Source: Auricularia sp. M13 (taxonomy: Eukaryota > Basidiomycota > Agaricomycetes > Auriculariales > Auriculariaceae). From it: a stretch of DNA of 64,000 bases. Below are positions 1-12,368 of the stretch, one piece after another. A model generated the notes under the pieces. That model did no database searches, was not told the DNA's origin, and was given only the letters and a program-made list of their open reading frames with translations. A program made the position numbers and the translations under genes. The stretch is taken from positions 3,906,001-3,970,000 of the forward strand of contig CM073195.1 in NCBI GenBank assembly GCA_037042915.1, written 5' to 3'. The stretch's first letter is position 1; each line of letters opens with the position of its first letter.

Positions 1-544
1 CTCCCAGAGCCTGACGCCGCAAATCGAAAGATTGTATAGTCATTTAGAGCCTGGCAGCTCCAACGCGCTAGACGTTTGCAGTGCACCCTGGGGTCAACGC
101 AAGTTCTCACAAGAGATTGGGAAACACCTCACTTCGTTATGCTTTGCCACAGTCCTCTAAGTCGAAAGACGAATGATAGCGTCGACGCGGGATGGTGTGC
201 GTTGGTCAGAGAGTCCTGTTACGGCTCTGAACGGAACAGCAGAAGACAAGGATGAAGTGAGCCCACGTGACCTTCGATCCGCGGATCGATTGATGTCATG
301 AGCGCCAACGTCATGGTACGAGGTGGCTTAAGAAAATCACGTGTTTCGTTTGCTCTTGACCTCTTACCATCATCATGCACATACCATTCCTTGGCCGACT
401 ATTACTGTACGTCAGCAGGCTCAGAAATGCCTGATTTGGTTTTCTCCCCATTGCTGTTGTATCCTGACCCAGGGAACACCAATGCGCTGGGATTGGAAAC
501 CAGGCAGGCATTTCTGAGCCTTTTCCCCCAGAAATTCTGTCCTA
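1..544. other. Intergenic, upstream of steryl ester hydrolase
   Basis: I see no supported gene here. The short open frames lack homology that I recognise and lack splice continuity. The last part should hold the promoter and 5' UTR of the hydrolase that starts at 545, but no clear TATA box is visible near it. Confidence 0.5.
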
Positions 545-2004
545 ATGCCTCCATCTAGACCTGAATATGGTGCCCTAGTATTCGGATTATCCCTCCTGCT
601 CTTTGAGGCGCTTGCTCGGATAGTAACCATTTTGCTACCCGAAGCCGTGGTTCAACGATTATACCAATATACGCGCAGCGCATTCCATGCCTTTGCACGC
701 TCGCCCTATGGAGCTGCAAAGCCTCAGGACCCGGTCAAACTGAAGGCCGAGGCGATACGGCAGGCAAAGGACTTTGAGGAGCTCTGCGCAATCTACGGCT
801 ACACACCCGAAGAACATCTCGTCCAGACCAAGGATGGTTATCTGCTCGTTGTGCATCGCCTGCCCTCACGCAAAGGCCAAGCACGCGCTAGACCTGGCAC
901 TCCGACTGGCAAGCCTGTGGTGTATTTGCATCATGGTATGCGGCATTTTTTCTGCGACGACTGCGAAACCTGAACGGGAATAGGTCTCTTAATGTGTAGC
1001 GAAATATGGGTTTGCTTAACGGACGAGGAACGTTGCATTCCGTTTGTTCTTGCCGAACAGGGCTATGACGTTTGGGTACGTACGCCACAGCGTAGATCCC
1101 TGGAAGACGAGCCATTGACGTTTCGATCCAGTTAGGAAATAATCGCGGCAACAAGTACTCGCGCAAGAGCGTGCACCATACTCCGTCCGATACGGCCTTC
1201 TGGCGGTTCTCGATGGACGAGTTCTGCATGCACGACATTCCGGACACCATCGCCTACATCCTCGAGAACACGAAGCAGCAGTCGCTGGGCTACGTCGGCT
1301 TCTCGCAGGGAACGGCGCAGGCGTTCGCCGCGCTCAGCGTGCACCCGCAGCTGAACCAGAAGGTGAACGTGTTCATTGCGATCGCGCCGGCGATGAGCCC
1401 GCCGGGGCTGCACAACCGTGTTGTCGACGCGCTGATGAAGGCGAGCCCGAGCCTGATGTTCCTCATCTTCGGTCGGCGCTCGATCCTGTCTTCGACGACG
1501 TTCTGGCAGTCGATGCTGTACCCGCCGCTGTTCAGCATGGTCATCGACAAGGGTCTCAAGTTCCTCTTCGATTGGAAGTGCCTGAACATCGCGCCCGCGC
1601 AGAAGATGGCCGCGTACGCGCACCTGTACAGCTTCACGAGCACCAAATCGGTCGTGCACTGGTTCCAGATCATGCGCCGCAGCGTGTTCCAGCTGTACGA
1701 CGACGACGTGGGCGCGGCCGTGCGCCTCTACGGCCAGAGCTTCTACCACCCCGCCAAGTTCCCCACGCAGAACATCGCGACGCCCATCGTGCTTCTATAC
1801 GGCATGAGCGACTCGCTCGTCGACATCAACGTCATGAAGGCAGCGCTGCCTGAGCACACGGTCGCCGTGGGCGTGCCCGGCTACGAGCATGTCGACATGA
1901 TCTGGGGCAAGGATATCGACCGCCTGATTATCCCCCACGTGCTCGAAGCGCTCGAGAACGGACGCAGGGGACAGAAGATGGCGCTGACCAACGGAGCTTC
2001 GTGA
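545..2004 (+). CDS. Steryl ester hydrolase / acid lipase-like (TGL1/YEH family)
   Basis: This alpha/beta hydrolase is expected to cleave steryl esters or triacylglycerol at lipid droplets or membranes. Two introns (936-983 and 1076-1131, both GT-AG) give a 451-residue protein, a normal length for the family. Residues about 9-30 form a hydrophobic anchor, as in yeast Tgl1/Yeh1/Yeh2. The abhydrolase-associated lipase region follows (YTPEEH...TKDGYLL), then the HHGLL oxyanion segment and the GNNRGNKYS block, which the second splice joins. The putative catalytic triad is Ser219 in GFSQG, Asp388 in GMSDS and His414 in GYEHVD. Both splice junctions restore family-conserved sequence, so the model is firm. 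The start at 545 is the first in-frame ATG and keeps the anchor. Which of the yeast paralogues it matches best cannot be told. Confidence 0.9.
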
Positions 2005-2617
2005 ACCTGCAATTGCATCGTACATTCGCACACTCATACATGCCTCTGTACAACTACAAGTATATCGTTCCTTCCTAGCATACCTACATAGAATATACAG
2101 CCAAGTAGCTGCTGTCCGTGTGGTGTTGCCGCGAACGCTTCACGAAGACATCCGAGTCGACGGCTAGTTCCGCACCTTGTCCGCTTCCAATTATCCGGTG
2201 GTCTTAACTCCTGCATTGTGTCTTAGTCTGTCTCATGGCAGACTCCGTGCAGTATGCCCGCGACTATGCTCTGCGCACCGCCTGGACAGGGTATCTGGTC
2301 TGCTCTTGTGCACAGCGGCCGGCGGGACCAGTGACCACAGCGAGGCCAATGCCTGACAACTGCATGGCTGACCACAACATGGCCGTAACTTGGCCGTCCC
2401 TGGGACAATGGCCTTGCGCTTCGCAACCACGACCACACCTGCTATGACTTGCGCTTCGTGCTTCGCGCTCCGGAATATAAAACGCGCCTGTGCGATGCCT
2501 GTGGACCCTGTCGCTCACCCACACTCGAACGGACGGACGGCCACCCACCTATCCAGGCGCATACCCAACGCGTCTCTGATCCACATTCCTGACGAACTGG
2601 GTCACTTGAGGCACTGA
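2005..2617. promoter_or_regulatory. Intergenic with TATA box for the gene at 2618
   Basis: No coding sequence is supported. A TATA-like element (cggaatataaaac) lies at about 2471-2483, roughly 140 bp before the ATG at 2618. It fits a core promoter with a longish 5' UTR. The first 200 bp probably hold the 3' UTR of the hydrolase. Confidence 0.45.
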
Positions 2618-3922
2618 ATGATGGCTATGAGCGACTTTGAGCTTGTCGAAGATATGGCTACGGAGTACCAGTACCAGCCGCTGTCGACCAGCGACTGGAA
2701 GCTGGAGCCAGGCAACCTCATCTCGCTCGCGTTGGACCCGCGCGCGTGCGTTGAGCCGCTGCTCGACCGCGACGCGATTCTCGAGGCGCGCTTGATGCGC
2801 CCGCACCGCGTCGCGGCTTTGGTCGATGTGGTATGTCCATTTCATTGCATTGTTCGCGTCTTCATTCAGGCTGATAATTTCTTCCTACTGCTATAGGTGG
2901 ATGGGGACTGGGCGCAAGTGATGCTCGTCGGCATTTATGACGGCAAGAACGCATACGAGCCGTGCGTCCCGCTGGCGCTCTCGGTGCCGCAATCGACGCT
3001 CGTCGTGTACCCGCTGCGGCGGCACACGGTGCGCGTCGTGCGGGTGCACACTGAGTGCGCGTCGGGCTTCAGCGTGCCCGTGCTGGATGCGGCGCTCGCG
3101 GAGGCGCGCGTGACGATGCTCGGCGTCGCGCTGCACGGCGCGCGCGGGCGTACGACGGCCGCGCGCCGCTGGGACCTCGAGGACGCTGCGCGGGAGATGT
3201 ATGCGGCGCCAGAGGCCATCCGGCTGTGCGGGCGCGAGTGTGTGGTGGGGGAAGATGCGGAGGAGGAGGAGGTGGCCGTGCAGCACTGCGTCGAAGTGTG
3301 GCCCGAGTTCGAGCTCGGCGATGTGTGGGAGCCCGATGCGCTGTTGCGTGACATTGCAGAGCTGGATGAGTGAGTGATTTTAATGTGTTGTGATAGACGT
3401 GCGCTAATATTTTGTTTTCTTTAGTATTGAGCTTCGCAAGCACGAGCGCGACGCGCAGCTGAAGGAGCGTGATGCCGCGCGCGAACACGGCGCCGCGATG
3501 CTGCGCTCTCTCAAGCTCTTGCGCCATTGGCAGTCGCCCGCGCCGGGAGAAAGCGTCAAGACGTGTGCGTCCTCATCCTCTCTCTGTTCGTGAACCAGCA
3601 CTAACGTTTTTCTGTCTAGTTCTGCGCAGAACATTCCAGCGAACGGAGCTGGACCCCATCGAAGATTCAGATACAGACGACTCGGACAACGACGAAGATG
3701 CCAAGCCACGCGAGAGCAGGCCGCCAAGCATGCTTCAGCGGAGACGCTCCAGCACGCGGCGTGCTGTCGCGGTTACGCAGACTCAGAGTGCAGGACGTGC
3801 GTTTTCTCCCCTCTCAGTCGCCGTCGCTGCCTTTTGGCTGTTTGGCTGAGACTCTGGACGCAGTTATTGAAGGCGTAGCTTTTTACGTGCGGTGGATGTG
3901 GCACACCGTGGCCTTCGTATAA
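2618..3922 (+). CDS. Unrecognised protein, coiled-coil segment and C-terminal membrane anchor
   Basis: I do not recognise the family. Four introns (2831-2896, 3370-3424, 3565-3619, 3797-3863) join five exons into one 353-residue frame. The exon lengths sum to an exact multiple of three. The N-terminal 230 residues look globular, mixed alpha/beta. They are followed by a charged helix (ELRKHERDAQLKERD) likely to form a coiled coil, an acidic patch (EDSDTDDSDNDED), an Arg/Ser-rich stretch and a hydrophobic aromatic tail (VAFYVRWMWHTVAFV) that could be a tail anchor. If the last intron were retained the protein would stop at 3849 with a different tail, so the C-terminus is the least certain part. 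The start has two adjacent Met codons and lies 140 bp after a TATA-like element. Confidence 0.75.
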
Positions 3923-4460
3923 GAAACGAAGTAATTGCAGGCCTTTCTACGGGCCTGAAGTGTATACGTATAACTTGAAGATTGGAGAATGGACTCGGCG
4001 ACTGTATCAGATGTGCATACACTACGAATTGTAGATTAGACTATTGTGATAGCATACCACAAGCCAGCCAGATTACATCCCTGAAGTTCCATGCCATGCT
4101 TTCTTCCCCTATGGCCAGGCCTGAGTTTCCATTGCAAATGCCTGACTGAGAATGGGTGATTGGATTTCTTTGATAGCACGCATGGAGCAAGTTTGGCTCT
4201 GGAGTGAGACCACGCGCTCAGTCGGAACCGAGCAGGTCGGCGGGATGTCCAGCTTGTGTCCAGCAGCCAAACCATCACAGTAATACAGTATGCCGTGCTT
4301 CGCGAAGCAAGTTGTGTAAATCTCCGCAATCTCTTTGCTACATTTATAGAACACGCCAAGAGCAAGCTTGCCAGCATGCATTTGTAAGGATGACTGTACG
4401 TTGGACGAGGTTGCGAAGAGCACTTTCAATTTGCCCAACGATGGACGAGGATCGATAATC
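3923..4460. other. Intergenic, nothing recognised
   Basis: Open frames on both strands here are short, have no recognisable domain and no splice continuity. This stretch precedes the decayed protease duplicate. Confidence 0.4.
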
Positions 4461-4519
4461 CAGGCCCGTTCGGACCGTGTTTGACCTCCTGGGGAATGTT
4501 TGGCCCAAACGTGACGCCT

Positions 4520-4790
4520 TTGGTCCAAGGGCTGGCTGTCCTTTTCCCCCAGTGTTGGAGGGTCCCGTGTTCCCCGACATCCATCCTCCGACCCGACGAT
4601 CTTCGTCAAATCGAGCTCTTTTCGAACCATTCAAGACATCGCGAGTCTTAGACCTTGCTGCGTGTGAAATATGAATACCAAGATATATTCGCCTAAATAT
4701 CTCGCAAAAATTTGCCGCACTTTATCAGGATCTGCTTTTGATGCTAGCGATCAATAAAGACCGGGCGGCTGCTCTATGCGAGCACGCGCT
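4520..4790 (+). repeat. Decayed upstream copy of the protease promoter (copy A)
   Basis: This segment parallels 5300-5560, the promoter of the protease gene at 5634. Shared blocks in the same order are ggctgtccttttccccc, acatccatc, tcgaaccatt, catcgcga, ctttatcaggatct and ataaagac. The TATA-like element of the live copy (tctataaag) reads tcaataaag here, so this copy has probably lost its core promoter. It is best explained as a partial tandem duplication of the protease locus. Confidence 0.7.
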
Positions 4791-4989
4791 CCTGTCGTGC
4801 ATACATGCTCATAAAATTGTGCGCTTGCGCCACATGCTCTGTACGTTCTTTGCTACGCGCGTTCTTGCACGACGCGCAGTGCTCGTCGCCTGGGCTGCAG
4901 TTCCGCGGCACCGTTACAACTGCAGGAATACATTTAATTTCTTGATATTTACGTGTCTTCAAGGTAATACGCGTACCCTACGTCGAGTT

Positions 4990-5130
4990 TGAGGGGAAGG
5001 GGAGGTCAAGAACGGTTGGGAGGTGAGGTCGCGTCGGCGACGGGTCCCTTCGCCGTCAACGGCTTCGCCGGCGTGTTCAACACCGGGAACACGCTCCGCG
5101 CAGCCGTTCGACCAAACACTGACAAACATC
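4990..5130 (+). pseudogene. Remnant of a protease propeptide exon (copy A)
   Basis: The segment around 5030-5110 matches the propeptide exon at 5798-5908. It includes an identical 21-nt run (starting ggcttcgccgg at 5061 and 5851) and the following acacgctccgcg. The interval to the live copy is about 790 bp, close to the promoter A to promoter B offset (about 780). The catalytic domain is missing and the frame is broken, so it is a relic. Confidence 0.65.
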
Positions 5131-5299
5131 ACCGTCGAACGGCGCGCGCGCGTTCCCAGAAGGCCTGGGTGATACAGGCTAGATGGACCAGGATCAGGCA
5201 TGGGCACGGCAGATTCCGCGCCTTGTCCTCCTCAAGACTCTGGGGACTGGCGGCTTCGTGCCACAAACGTCAACCGAGGCAATATCCTGGACTACTCAA

Positions 5300-5560
5300 C
5301 CGATGCGGGCTGTCCTTTTCCCCCCCAGTGTTGCAGGCGTCGCACCGTGCTGTGCCCACATCCATCTCTCCAGAAGATCATGACATGTACAGTAACGGCC
5401 TCTTCGAACCATTGCGCGAACATCGCGACTTCTTGTCTCCTCGGCACCGCATGATCGTCTGCATTATCGCCATGCGAAGCAAACATCGCGCCCCCTTTAT
5501 CAGGATCTCGCGTGCACGCTGGTTATCTATAAAGACCCGCCATTGTATGCTGTGAAGGTT
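5300..5560 (+). promoter_or_regulatory. Protease promoter (copy B): TATA box and GATA-type site
   Basis: A TATA box (tctataaag) lies at about 5526-5534, about 100 bp before the ATG at 5634. The 14-mer ctttatcaggatct at about 5493-5506 contains TTATCA (TGATAA on the other strand), a GATA-factor core. The same 14-mer is kept in copy A. GATA factors of the AreA/Nit2 type commonly control secreted proteases in fungi; applying that here is inference. Confidence 0.5.
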
Positions 5561-5633
5561 CTCGACCTGCTCCTAGCTCGTCGCGATGAATCTCGGTCTT
5601 CCGTTTCTCAGTCTCACTTCAGCGTGAGTAGCC

Positions 5634-7259
5634 ATGTTCTTCGTTCTCAAGTCCGTCGTCGCCGCCGCTCTGGCACTTTCCGCCTCGGCCGCACCATCGC
5701 TGCACTCCGTGCAGACCTTCGCGGGTCCCGTCAAGGCCAACTCACGTCGTCACGCTCAAGGACGGCGTCGACAAGGACGCGCTGCTCGCGGAGGTGCCCA
5801 AGGTCGCGTCCGGCGTGACGCACAATGACTGGGACGCGCGCGTGCTCAACGGCTTCGCCGGCGTGTTCAACACCGAGCAGCTCAACACGCTCCGCGCGAG
5901 CGACGCTGTTTGAGCATCTCCCAGGACGGCATTTATACCATTCAGGGCACCCAGTATGTTGATTCTGTCCCGCCCCCACGTTCCGTTGCTCACTGCCGCT
6001 ATTGCGCAGGACCGACGCCGCGTGGGGTCTCGGCCGCATCTCTTCGCAGACCAAGGTCACTGGCAGCGTCAGCGCTCTCAACTATACCTACCTTTACGAC
6101 GATGCTGGTCTGGGCTCGGGCGTCGATATCTACATCGTCGGTAAGTTGAATGATCGTGTGCCAACCATTGCGACGAACTCACTGATGCGCATCTTAGACA
6201 CCGGTGTCAACATTGGCCACGTATGTTTCCCTTTCGTGCTATACATAGTATGAAGAGTGTTCTCTGATCTTCGAATTCCAGGAGGACTTCGGTGGCCGCG
6301 CGACTTGGGGTTACAGCGCCGGCACTCTTCCGTCCGTTGACGACCATGGTCATGGCACTCACGTTGCGTTCGTGCTTTCCTACATTACAATGAATCCCAT
6401 CTGATCTCCGTCTTTACAGTGGCATTGCTGCTGGCACCCGCTTCGGTGTGGCGAAGAACGCCAGCATTGTTGCTGTTAAGGTTCTCGACGCATCCGGGTA
6501 CGTCGCGATGAATCTCAGTACACTCTCACCTAATGCTAATCCGTTGAAAAGCGGAGGCACCCTCGCGGACGTCATCTCGGGCTTCAACTACGTTCTGACC
6601 GCCGCGCAAGCCTCCGGCCGCCCGTCGATCGCCAGCGCCTCGCTCAGCGGTGGCGGCAACGCGGCCATCGACGCATCTGTCCAGGCCCTGGTCGACAACG
6701 GCATCCACGTCGTCGTCGCCGCAGGCAACAGCTACGGCAAGGCAGGCAACTACTCGCCCGCGCGCGTCCCCGGTGCTATCACCGTTGGTGCCGTTGACGT
6801 GCGTTTTATTCTTCTACTGGAGAATCGCAGTGGAGGGCTGATGCGGTCTGACATGTTAGATCAACGACGCCAAGGCCGACTTCAGCAACTCGGGCCCGCT
6901 CGTTGACATCCATGCTCCGGGCGTTTCGGTGTGTTTGATGATATTGGGCGTGTCACATTCCTCACGACCTCTTCCACCTGTAGATCACCAGCGCGTTCAT
7001 CGGCTCCAACACCGCGACGCATGTCTACTCCGGCACGAGCCAAGCGACCCCGCACGTCTCGGGCCTCGCCGCCGTGTACATCTCGCTTCTCGGCAACACC
7101 TCGCCCGCGGACCTCATTGCCAACCTGTGGTCGCAGTCGGATGTCATCACTGGTCTTCGTAAGTGCCGCCCGCTGCACCTTCGTGTCATGCATATGCTGA
7201 CTCGCTACTTAGCGAGCGACACCATCAACCGCTTTGCGCTTAGCTCTGTCACTGCATGA
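5634..7259 (+). pseudogene. Subtilisin-like S8 serine protease, secreted; propeptide frame broken
   Basis: This encodes a proteinase K-like secreted endopeptidase. It has a signal peptide (MFFVLKSVVAAALALSASA), an I9 propeptide (VTLKDGV...GFAGVFN) and a peptidase S8 domain. Introns at 5954-6009, 6141-6197, 6221-6281, 6368-6419, 6499-6551, 6799-6859, 6929-6983 and 7159-7212 join the catalytic exons cleanly. The catalytic residues are Asp in VDTGVN, His in DHGHGTHVA and Ser in SGTSQATPH. Two indels interrupt the propeptide. About 2 nt are missing near 5745 (KANS should run into an xVVTLK strand), and about 1 nt is missing near 5910, where a stop follows ASDAV. Read through, the signal-peptide frame stops at 5828. 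The deletions sum to three but do not rescue the frame, because a stop lies between them. It is either a recent pseudogene or carries two assembly errors; the intact catalytic half fits either. Confidence 0.75.
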
Positions 7260-7850
7260 GACTCTGCACTTGTAGCATACACTGTCTTTTCTCGCATCTT
7301 GGGAATAGAGGGTCTGCATTGAATCAACAACTTCCACGCCGGATGGTAGCTTGCGAGTCTGTTGGTGAGCTGCTTTTAGTACAGGAACCACACGAGTTAT
7401 CGACGATGCGTTGATTCTCATCTCAATCTCTCTAACCCACATACGCGAGCTGGAGTGGAAAGACGCCGCGGTTTGCGATCGTCCCAACTACCGAAGTCCT
7501 ACTCTAAGTTGATGAAGAAAATGCAGTGTTTCCGGGTCTAAAAGCTCTCTTAGGTTCGAGACAAGTAAATAAATCCTAATTCCGACAAAAGTGGTTCAAG
7601 GATACATATACTTTGAGGTCTAAGGATTGTCGCTGTGCTGCACCATGTAACTTCATTATAGTTTGCGAAACTCGGCTTTGGCTCATAGCCTGGACTTTTT
7701 TCTCAGGCTCTGAAAAGAAATTAACATTTGACCAATGACCATCACGGCGGCTTTTCTCCGTGAGTTGACTCCGGCGCTTGCTTTCCGCTTGTCATCATCT
7801 CCTGTTCACACTCGTGAGTCGCTGGCTGGCACTACCACTCGCATAATCCC
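7260..7850. other. Intergenic between protease and TRAPPC10
   Basis: No gene is supported. The left part should hold the protease 3' UTR and the right part the TRAPPC10 promoter. I see no repeats or long inverted sequences. Confidence 0.4.
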
Positions 7851-10800
7851 ATGGCGTCCCCCGGACGCGTGATTGTCACGTACTCGGCGCCGCTTATATT
7901 CCTTTCGAGCGACCAATGGAGCCAGATACACCGTGCTATCGTAGCTCACACGCCGCTACGCAACCTCCACTGGAAGACAGCGTCCAGGCCATCCATAAGG
8001 ACTATCCAAGAACTGGAACTGGCTCTCGTCTCCTTTGATACCCTCCGCGATGAACACGCGTCTCAGATACCCACGAGCTTGCTCGAGAAACCACTTGTTA
8101 ATATTTACGTTGTTACCTGCGAAGTATGTGAGTGATATTCTCCCTACACTCAGTGTACAACTAATCTTTGTCTCTATATTGCAGGATAACGATGTCTACA
8201 AGGCGTCCGTCAAGAAGCAGATCAAGGACTGGTTCACGCTCGTTAGCCAAAAGAAGAACCAGGAATGGCTTATCCTCCTCGTCGTCCGACCCGACACGCG
8301 CGCTGCTGCTGGCAATTTCTTTCAGATGCGTAGCTCAGTCATGGACAAGATACGCGCCGACTTTAACATTGGAAAGCGCGACAGGTGCGTTAAATAGTCT
8401 TGTCCTACGACTCCCTGCCAGCTTTATAGCATGCCTGCGTTGTTCATACGTTTTGTAGATGCGTACAGTTGGCGTGGTCGCCTGGCGTGGAGGATCCTGC
8501 CGCCTGGGCTGACCTTATTGCGAAACTCAAGGATGGCATTCTATCTGCGTTTGACGCCGCCGTTATTGCGCGCGAAGAAGAGGTGAAGAAATTGGACAGC
8601 CAGCGTCAGATGCCAGGCTGGAATTTCTGCCAATACACCATTCTGAAGGTCCGTGTATTTCCTCTAACCAGACATCTGCTTACCGTGTGTAGGCCAGCCT
8701 CGCCACGTCCTTCGAAGGCATGAGCCTGCTCGACGATGCGCAGATCCAATTCGAAGAGCTTGAAGCATCATTTTTCCACGTCCTTCGTGAACGCAACTTG
8801 TCCTGGTTCGGCAAGCTGATAGACCTCAAGCCCGGCGATGACACGCTCCCGCTCCTCTCGCTCACGCGCAAGCCGTACCGTGACCTGCTGCTCGCGAACA
8901 CCATCTCGGTATTCGACTATCGGATATACCTCCTTGCGCTGCAATGCTCGTTGTTGGGCAAGTCGGGACGCGTCGCCGACGCTGGACGCAAGGCCGCGAC
9001 CTTCCTAAGCGGCTTCGGTCGGCGACTCCACGAGAGCACGGTAGGTTCTTGCGTCCCCGCATTGCTCCAGCTCATCGTCTCCAGGACCCGCTGCCAGAAC
9101 ACTTCGTTGAATCGTGGACGTACGCGTCGTGCATCAGCGTAGTGCAGCAGTGCGACAAGTGGGCCGACGGTTTCCAGCTCGAGGGCGCGCTGCTGTCGAC
9201 GTACAACTCCGTCAAGGGCGAGCTGTACGAGCTCGCGCAGAACCAGGTCGAGAAGCTCGGCGTGCAGCTCGGCCACCTGCCCAACACGCCGCCGTTCTCG
9301 ATGTCGCTGCCGGGCCCCTCGAGACCGGGCACGCCGACGTCAGGCAGCTCTGTGCCTACCGCGAAACACGCGGGCAAGATCAGCTGCGAGCCCATCATCG
9401 CGGCAATGAAGAGCCGCGCAGCGTTCGACAAGCTCTACGTGTCTGTGACGAACCGCGCGATCGCCATGTACGACAAGGGCGGCCGGCGCAAGTTCGCGCT
9501 CAAGCTGCACGGTTGTGTCGCTGCGCTCGACCTGTACGTCTTGTCGGCCTCTTTCAGCCCTCGCAATCTCTGACAATGATGCAGACTGCGCGCGCGGAAC
9601 AAGGAGGCGCACTCGACCTACGCGTCGCTGCCTGCGCACTACGCTCACCACAGTTGGACGGGGCTCGAGGCGTTCATGCTGCTGCGCGCGATGGAGACGC
9701 ACGCCGGGCCCGAGAAGGACCGCGCGTGGGCCGAGGCTGCTCTCGCGTTTCTCCGCGCTCATGTGACGATTGGCGCACACGGCCTGCTGGGCGGGCTGGC
9801 ATCTGGCACGGACGAGAAGGAGTACATCGAACGCGTCATCGCGGGTCTCCGGGCGGCGTGCGAGGATGCCGAGTCTGGTGCAGTATTCTATCTAAGCCGT
9901 TGCACCTGAATACTGACTTCGGCGGTCTAGATGTCGTTGTGACTGGTCATCCGGCTTTGGTGCTCAGCCTGGGCGACGCTGACGCGAAGCAGGCCGACGA
10001 CGAGGATGGCTCCTTTCTCGACGCCGTCATCCGCAATCTCCTACCCTGCGTGAGTATCATGAATTTCCTGCTCTACGTCGCCTGGATTTACTGTCGCATA
10101 GGATATACAAGTGGACGCGGTCGTCGTGCACCTGTCGGGCTCTGACGGCAGGCACTTCGAGTTCGCATCTGAGTTACAGGACGGCTTGGTTCTTGCTCCA
10201 GGAGATAATGCTGTGAAACTATTTTGCGCGGTATGCAGAAGCCTGAAATTGTTGACCGCAGTCCTAACGAATGCGCAGAATCCCGCGCATGGAGTCTTTG
10301 CACTAGAGTCGAGCGACATCCACCTCTCGCGCATTATCTTCCACCGCGAGCATCGCACGACGCAGATCTTGTTACCTCCATCCTCCTCCTCGTCGACCAT
10401 TGCTTCCAAGCCCGCTTTACCCACTCTGGTCCGCATAGCACGGGATCTTCGCGACCTCGACGTCCGGATAGCCGTCCCCTCCAGCAGTACGCATGACTCC
10501 CTCCACCCACTCGTGCGCTTTGATGATGATGTTCATGGTTGTGCCGCAGTTCATCTCGACGAACCACCGCGTGTGGTTGTGAGCATTTCTACAGGCCGGA
10601 ACGCCGTGACGAGCGCGACGCTCAAGCTCAGTGCGCCTGCCAATGGGCGCTTCTTGCTGAAGGAGGCCAAGCTGGAAGAAGCTGGTTAGTAGCTTCATCT
10701 ACGCGCTCTGCGGTTTTTTTGACAGCTGTTGCAGTCGGTGGTGCCTCTGTCGAAAATGTCGATGAATGGCTCGTGCTTCAAGATTTGCCGCGCGACGCAA

Positions 10801-12368
10801 CAATTCGTATCATCGTACCGCACACGCATTCTACTGGCGGGGATGGCCTGGTCTGTACTCGTTCGGCCACTCGCTCATCGTTCACTGAAAGTGTTATTAT
10901 AGAAAGTGTCCGCGCAACTCGACTACAATCCAACGGACAGCACGAGGCCGACGAGATCTCTTCGCGTGACACAGAACGTGTCGACCTCGCTCCCCGTCGA
11001 AGTCAAGGTGCAGGACATATTCCGGGGTGACATGTGCGTGCGCCCGCTTTCTATATAGTACTCATCTGGACGCCTCTTCATAGGCTTTTCTCAAAATTTA
11101 CCATCTACACCGTGTCATCGCAACACATCACTATCGCGTCGACGCGGCTGGAAGCAGAACATGACATCTCGTCGCCTCTTGACATTCGTGCCTGCGCGTC
11201 GCCTGCAGCGTCGTTCGTCGTGAGTTTGTGCACCTGTTTTTCTTATGTCGTTCTCAACGACCCACGTTACAGACAGTGACGCCTTCTAAACCCGCCACCT
11301 TCCTGTTCAAACTGCAATCCAGTGCTGACCGGCGAGGTAGGGCCTCCTGGACCACGATTCACCCGTCGCCCTGGTTAAAATAAACTCCTAGAACGAGACA
11401 CGCTGCATTTACGCATCAAGTATCGCATGCTTAGAGAAGGTAATGCCGTGCTGGTGTTTGCCTGGCCGTTGGAGCAACCCCTCTGACAGCCCCACAGAGC
11501 TCGAAGCAATTGTCGATCGCCATACACGCACAGCTCTGGGTTCCTCGAAGTTGGAGCATCTGTCAACCGCGGCTCATGCGCGCGTTATGCGTTGGTTGGA
11601 GACGGACGGCAGCTGGGCCGACTTGTACAGCATTACAGGCCAACTGAATGTTGGCGAGATAGCCGGTCTGGACGGAGAGCTCAAAGACGCCGTGCAGCTC
11701 GTCACGGAGAGCCTGCGTCGGAACACACGTGCCGACAGTCGTGAGGACGGGACATGGCGCGAGATGGTTATCCCTGTGGACTTGCCGTTCATGAATGTGC
11801 GCTGCCTCCCTGAGCATCATTGTGACTAGCCTGCTGACACGACGCTGGCGCAGATTATTTCGTCTGCGCAGATTCATATGCCCTCTGCGCCCCATGACGG
11901 TGACTTATTCGCTGGGCGTCCCATAACCACAAGACTTGCAATTCACACATCCTTTCACTGGGGCCTGACGAACGAGGCAGCTAAGACGCTGGGCTTCAGG
12001 ATGCGCTTTGATGTGGATGTGCCCATCGCCGACTGGCTTGTGTGCGGGCGCAAGCGCGGCGAGTTCCTAGCAAAGGTGCGTCGCTAATAGCTCCGTGGAG
12101 TGCATGCATGCCCGCTTACATTCGCAATCTGACACAGGATGGCGCGACCTACGAGGTCGCGATCACGCTACTCCCGCTGCGTCACGGGCTGCTGGCGCTC
12201 CCGAACGTGACGGTGATGCCGCTGCCGCTGGCCGGCTCCGAGCTCACGATGGGCTCCATGGCGCTACCGAGCGCGGAGACGTATCAGCTGCACGGCGCAC
12301 AGCGCGTCCTGGTGCTCCCGCGCGGCGGGCGCAGTACCTTCGTCCTTGACCTCGCCGGCGGCGGTTGA
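7851..12368 (+). CDS. TRS130: TRAPP II complex subunit TRAPPC10 (Trs130 family)
   Basis: This is a TRAPPII-specific subunit that helps activate Rab GTPases of the Ypt1/Ypt31 (Rab1/Rab11) type at the Golgi. It is built from more than a dozen exons with 45-65 nt introns. The product is about 1,200 residues, near the fungal family size. Recognisable parts are the N-terminus VIVTYSAPLIF...WSQI, the block DWFTLVSQKKNQEWLILLVV, and the long alpha-solenoid with SFFHVLRERNLSWFGKLI. The C-terminal part is beta-rich (VKVQDIFRGD...FTIYTVSS; FHWGLTNEAA) and ends in a trafficking-domain-like tail. Junctions I checked by hand in the second half (near 10817-10906, 11030-11084, 11220-11272, 11390 and 11790-11850) all keep frame, so unlike its neighbours this gene looks intact. 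The start at 7851 is the first ATG of the conserved N-terminus. Confidence 0.9.

Noticed and set aside
9114-10145. 343-codon plus-strand frame inside TRAPPC10
   Set aside because: Arg/Ala-rich frame-shifted reading of TRAPPC10 exons. The true frames are conserved and spliced.
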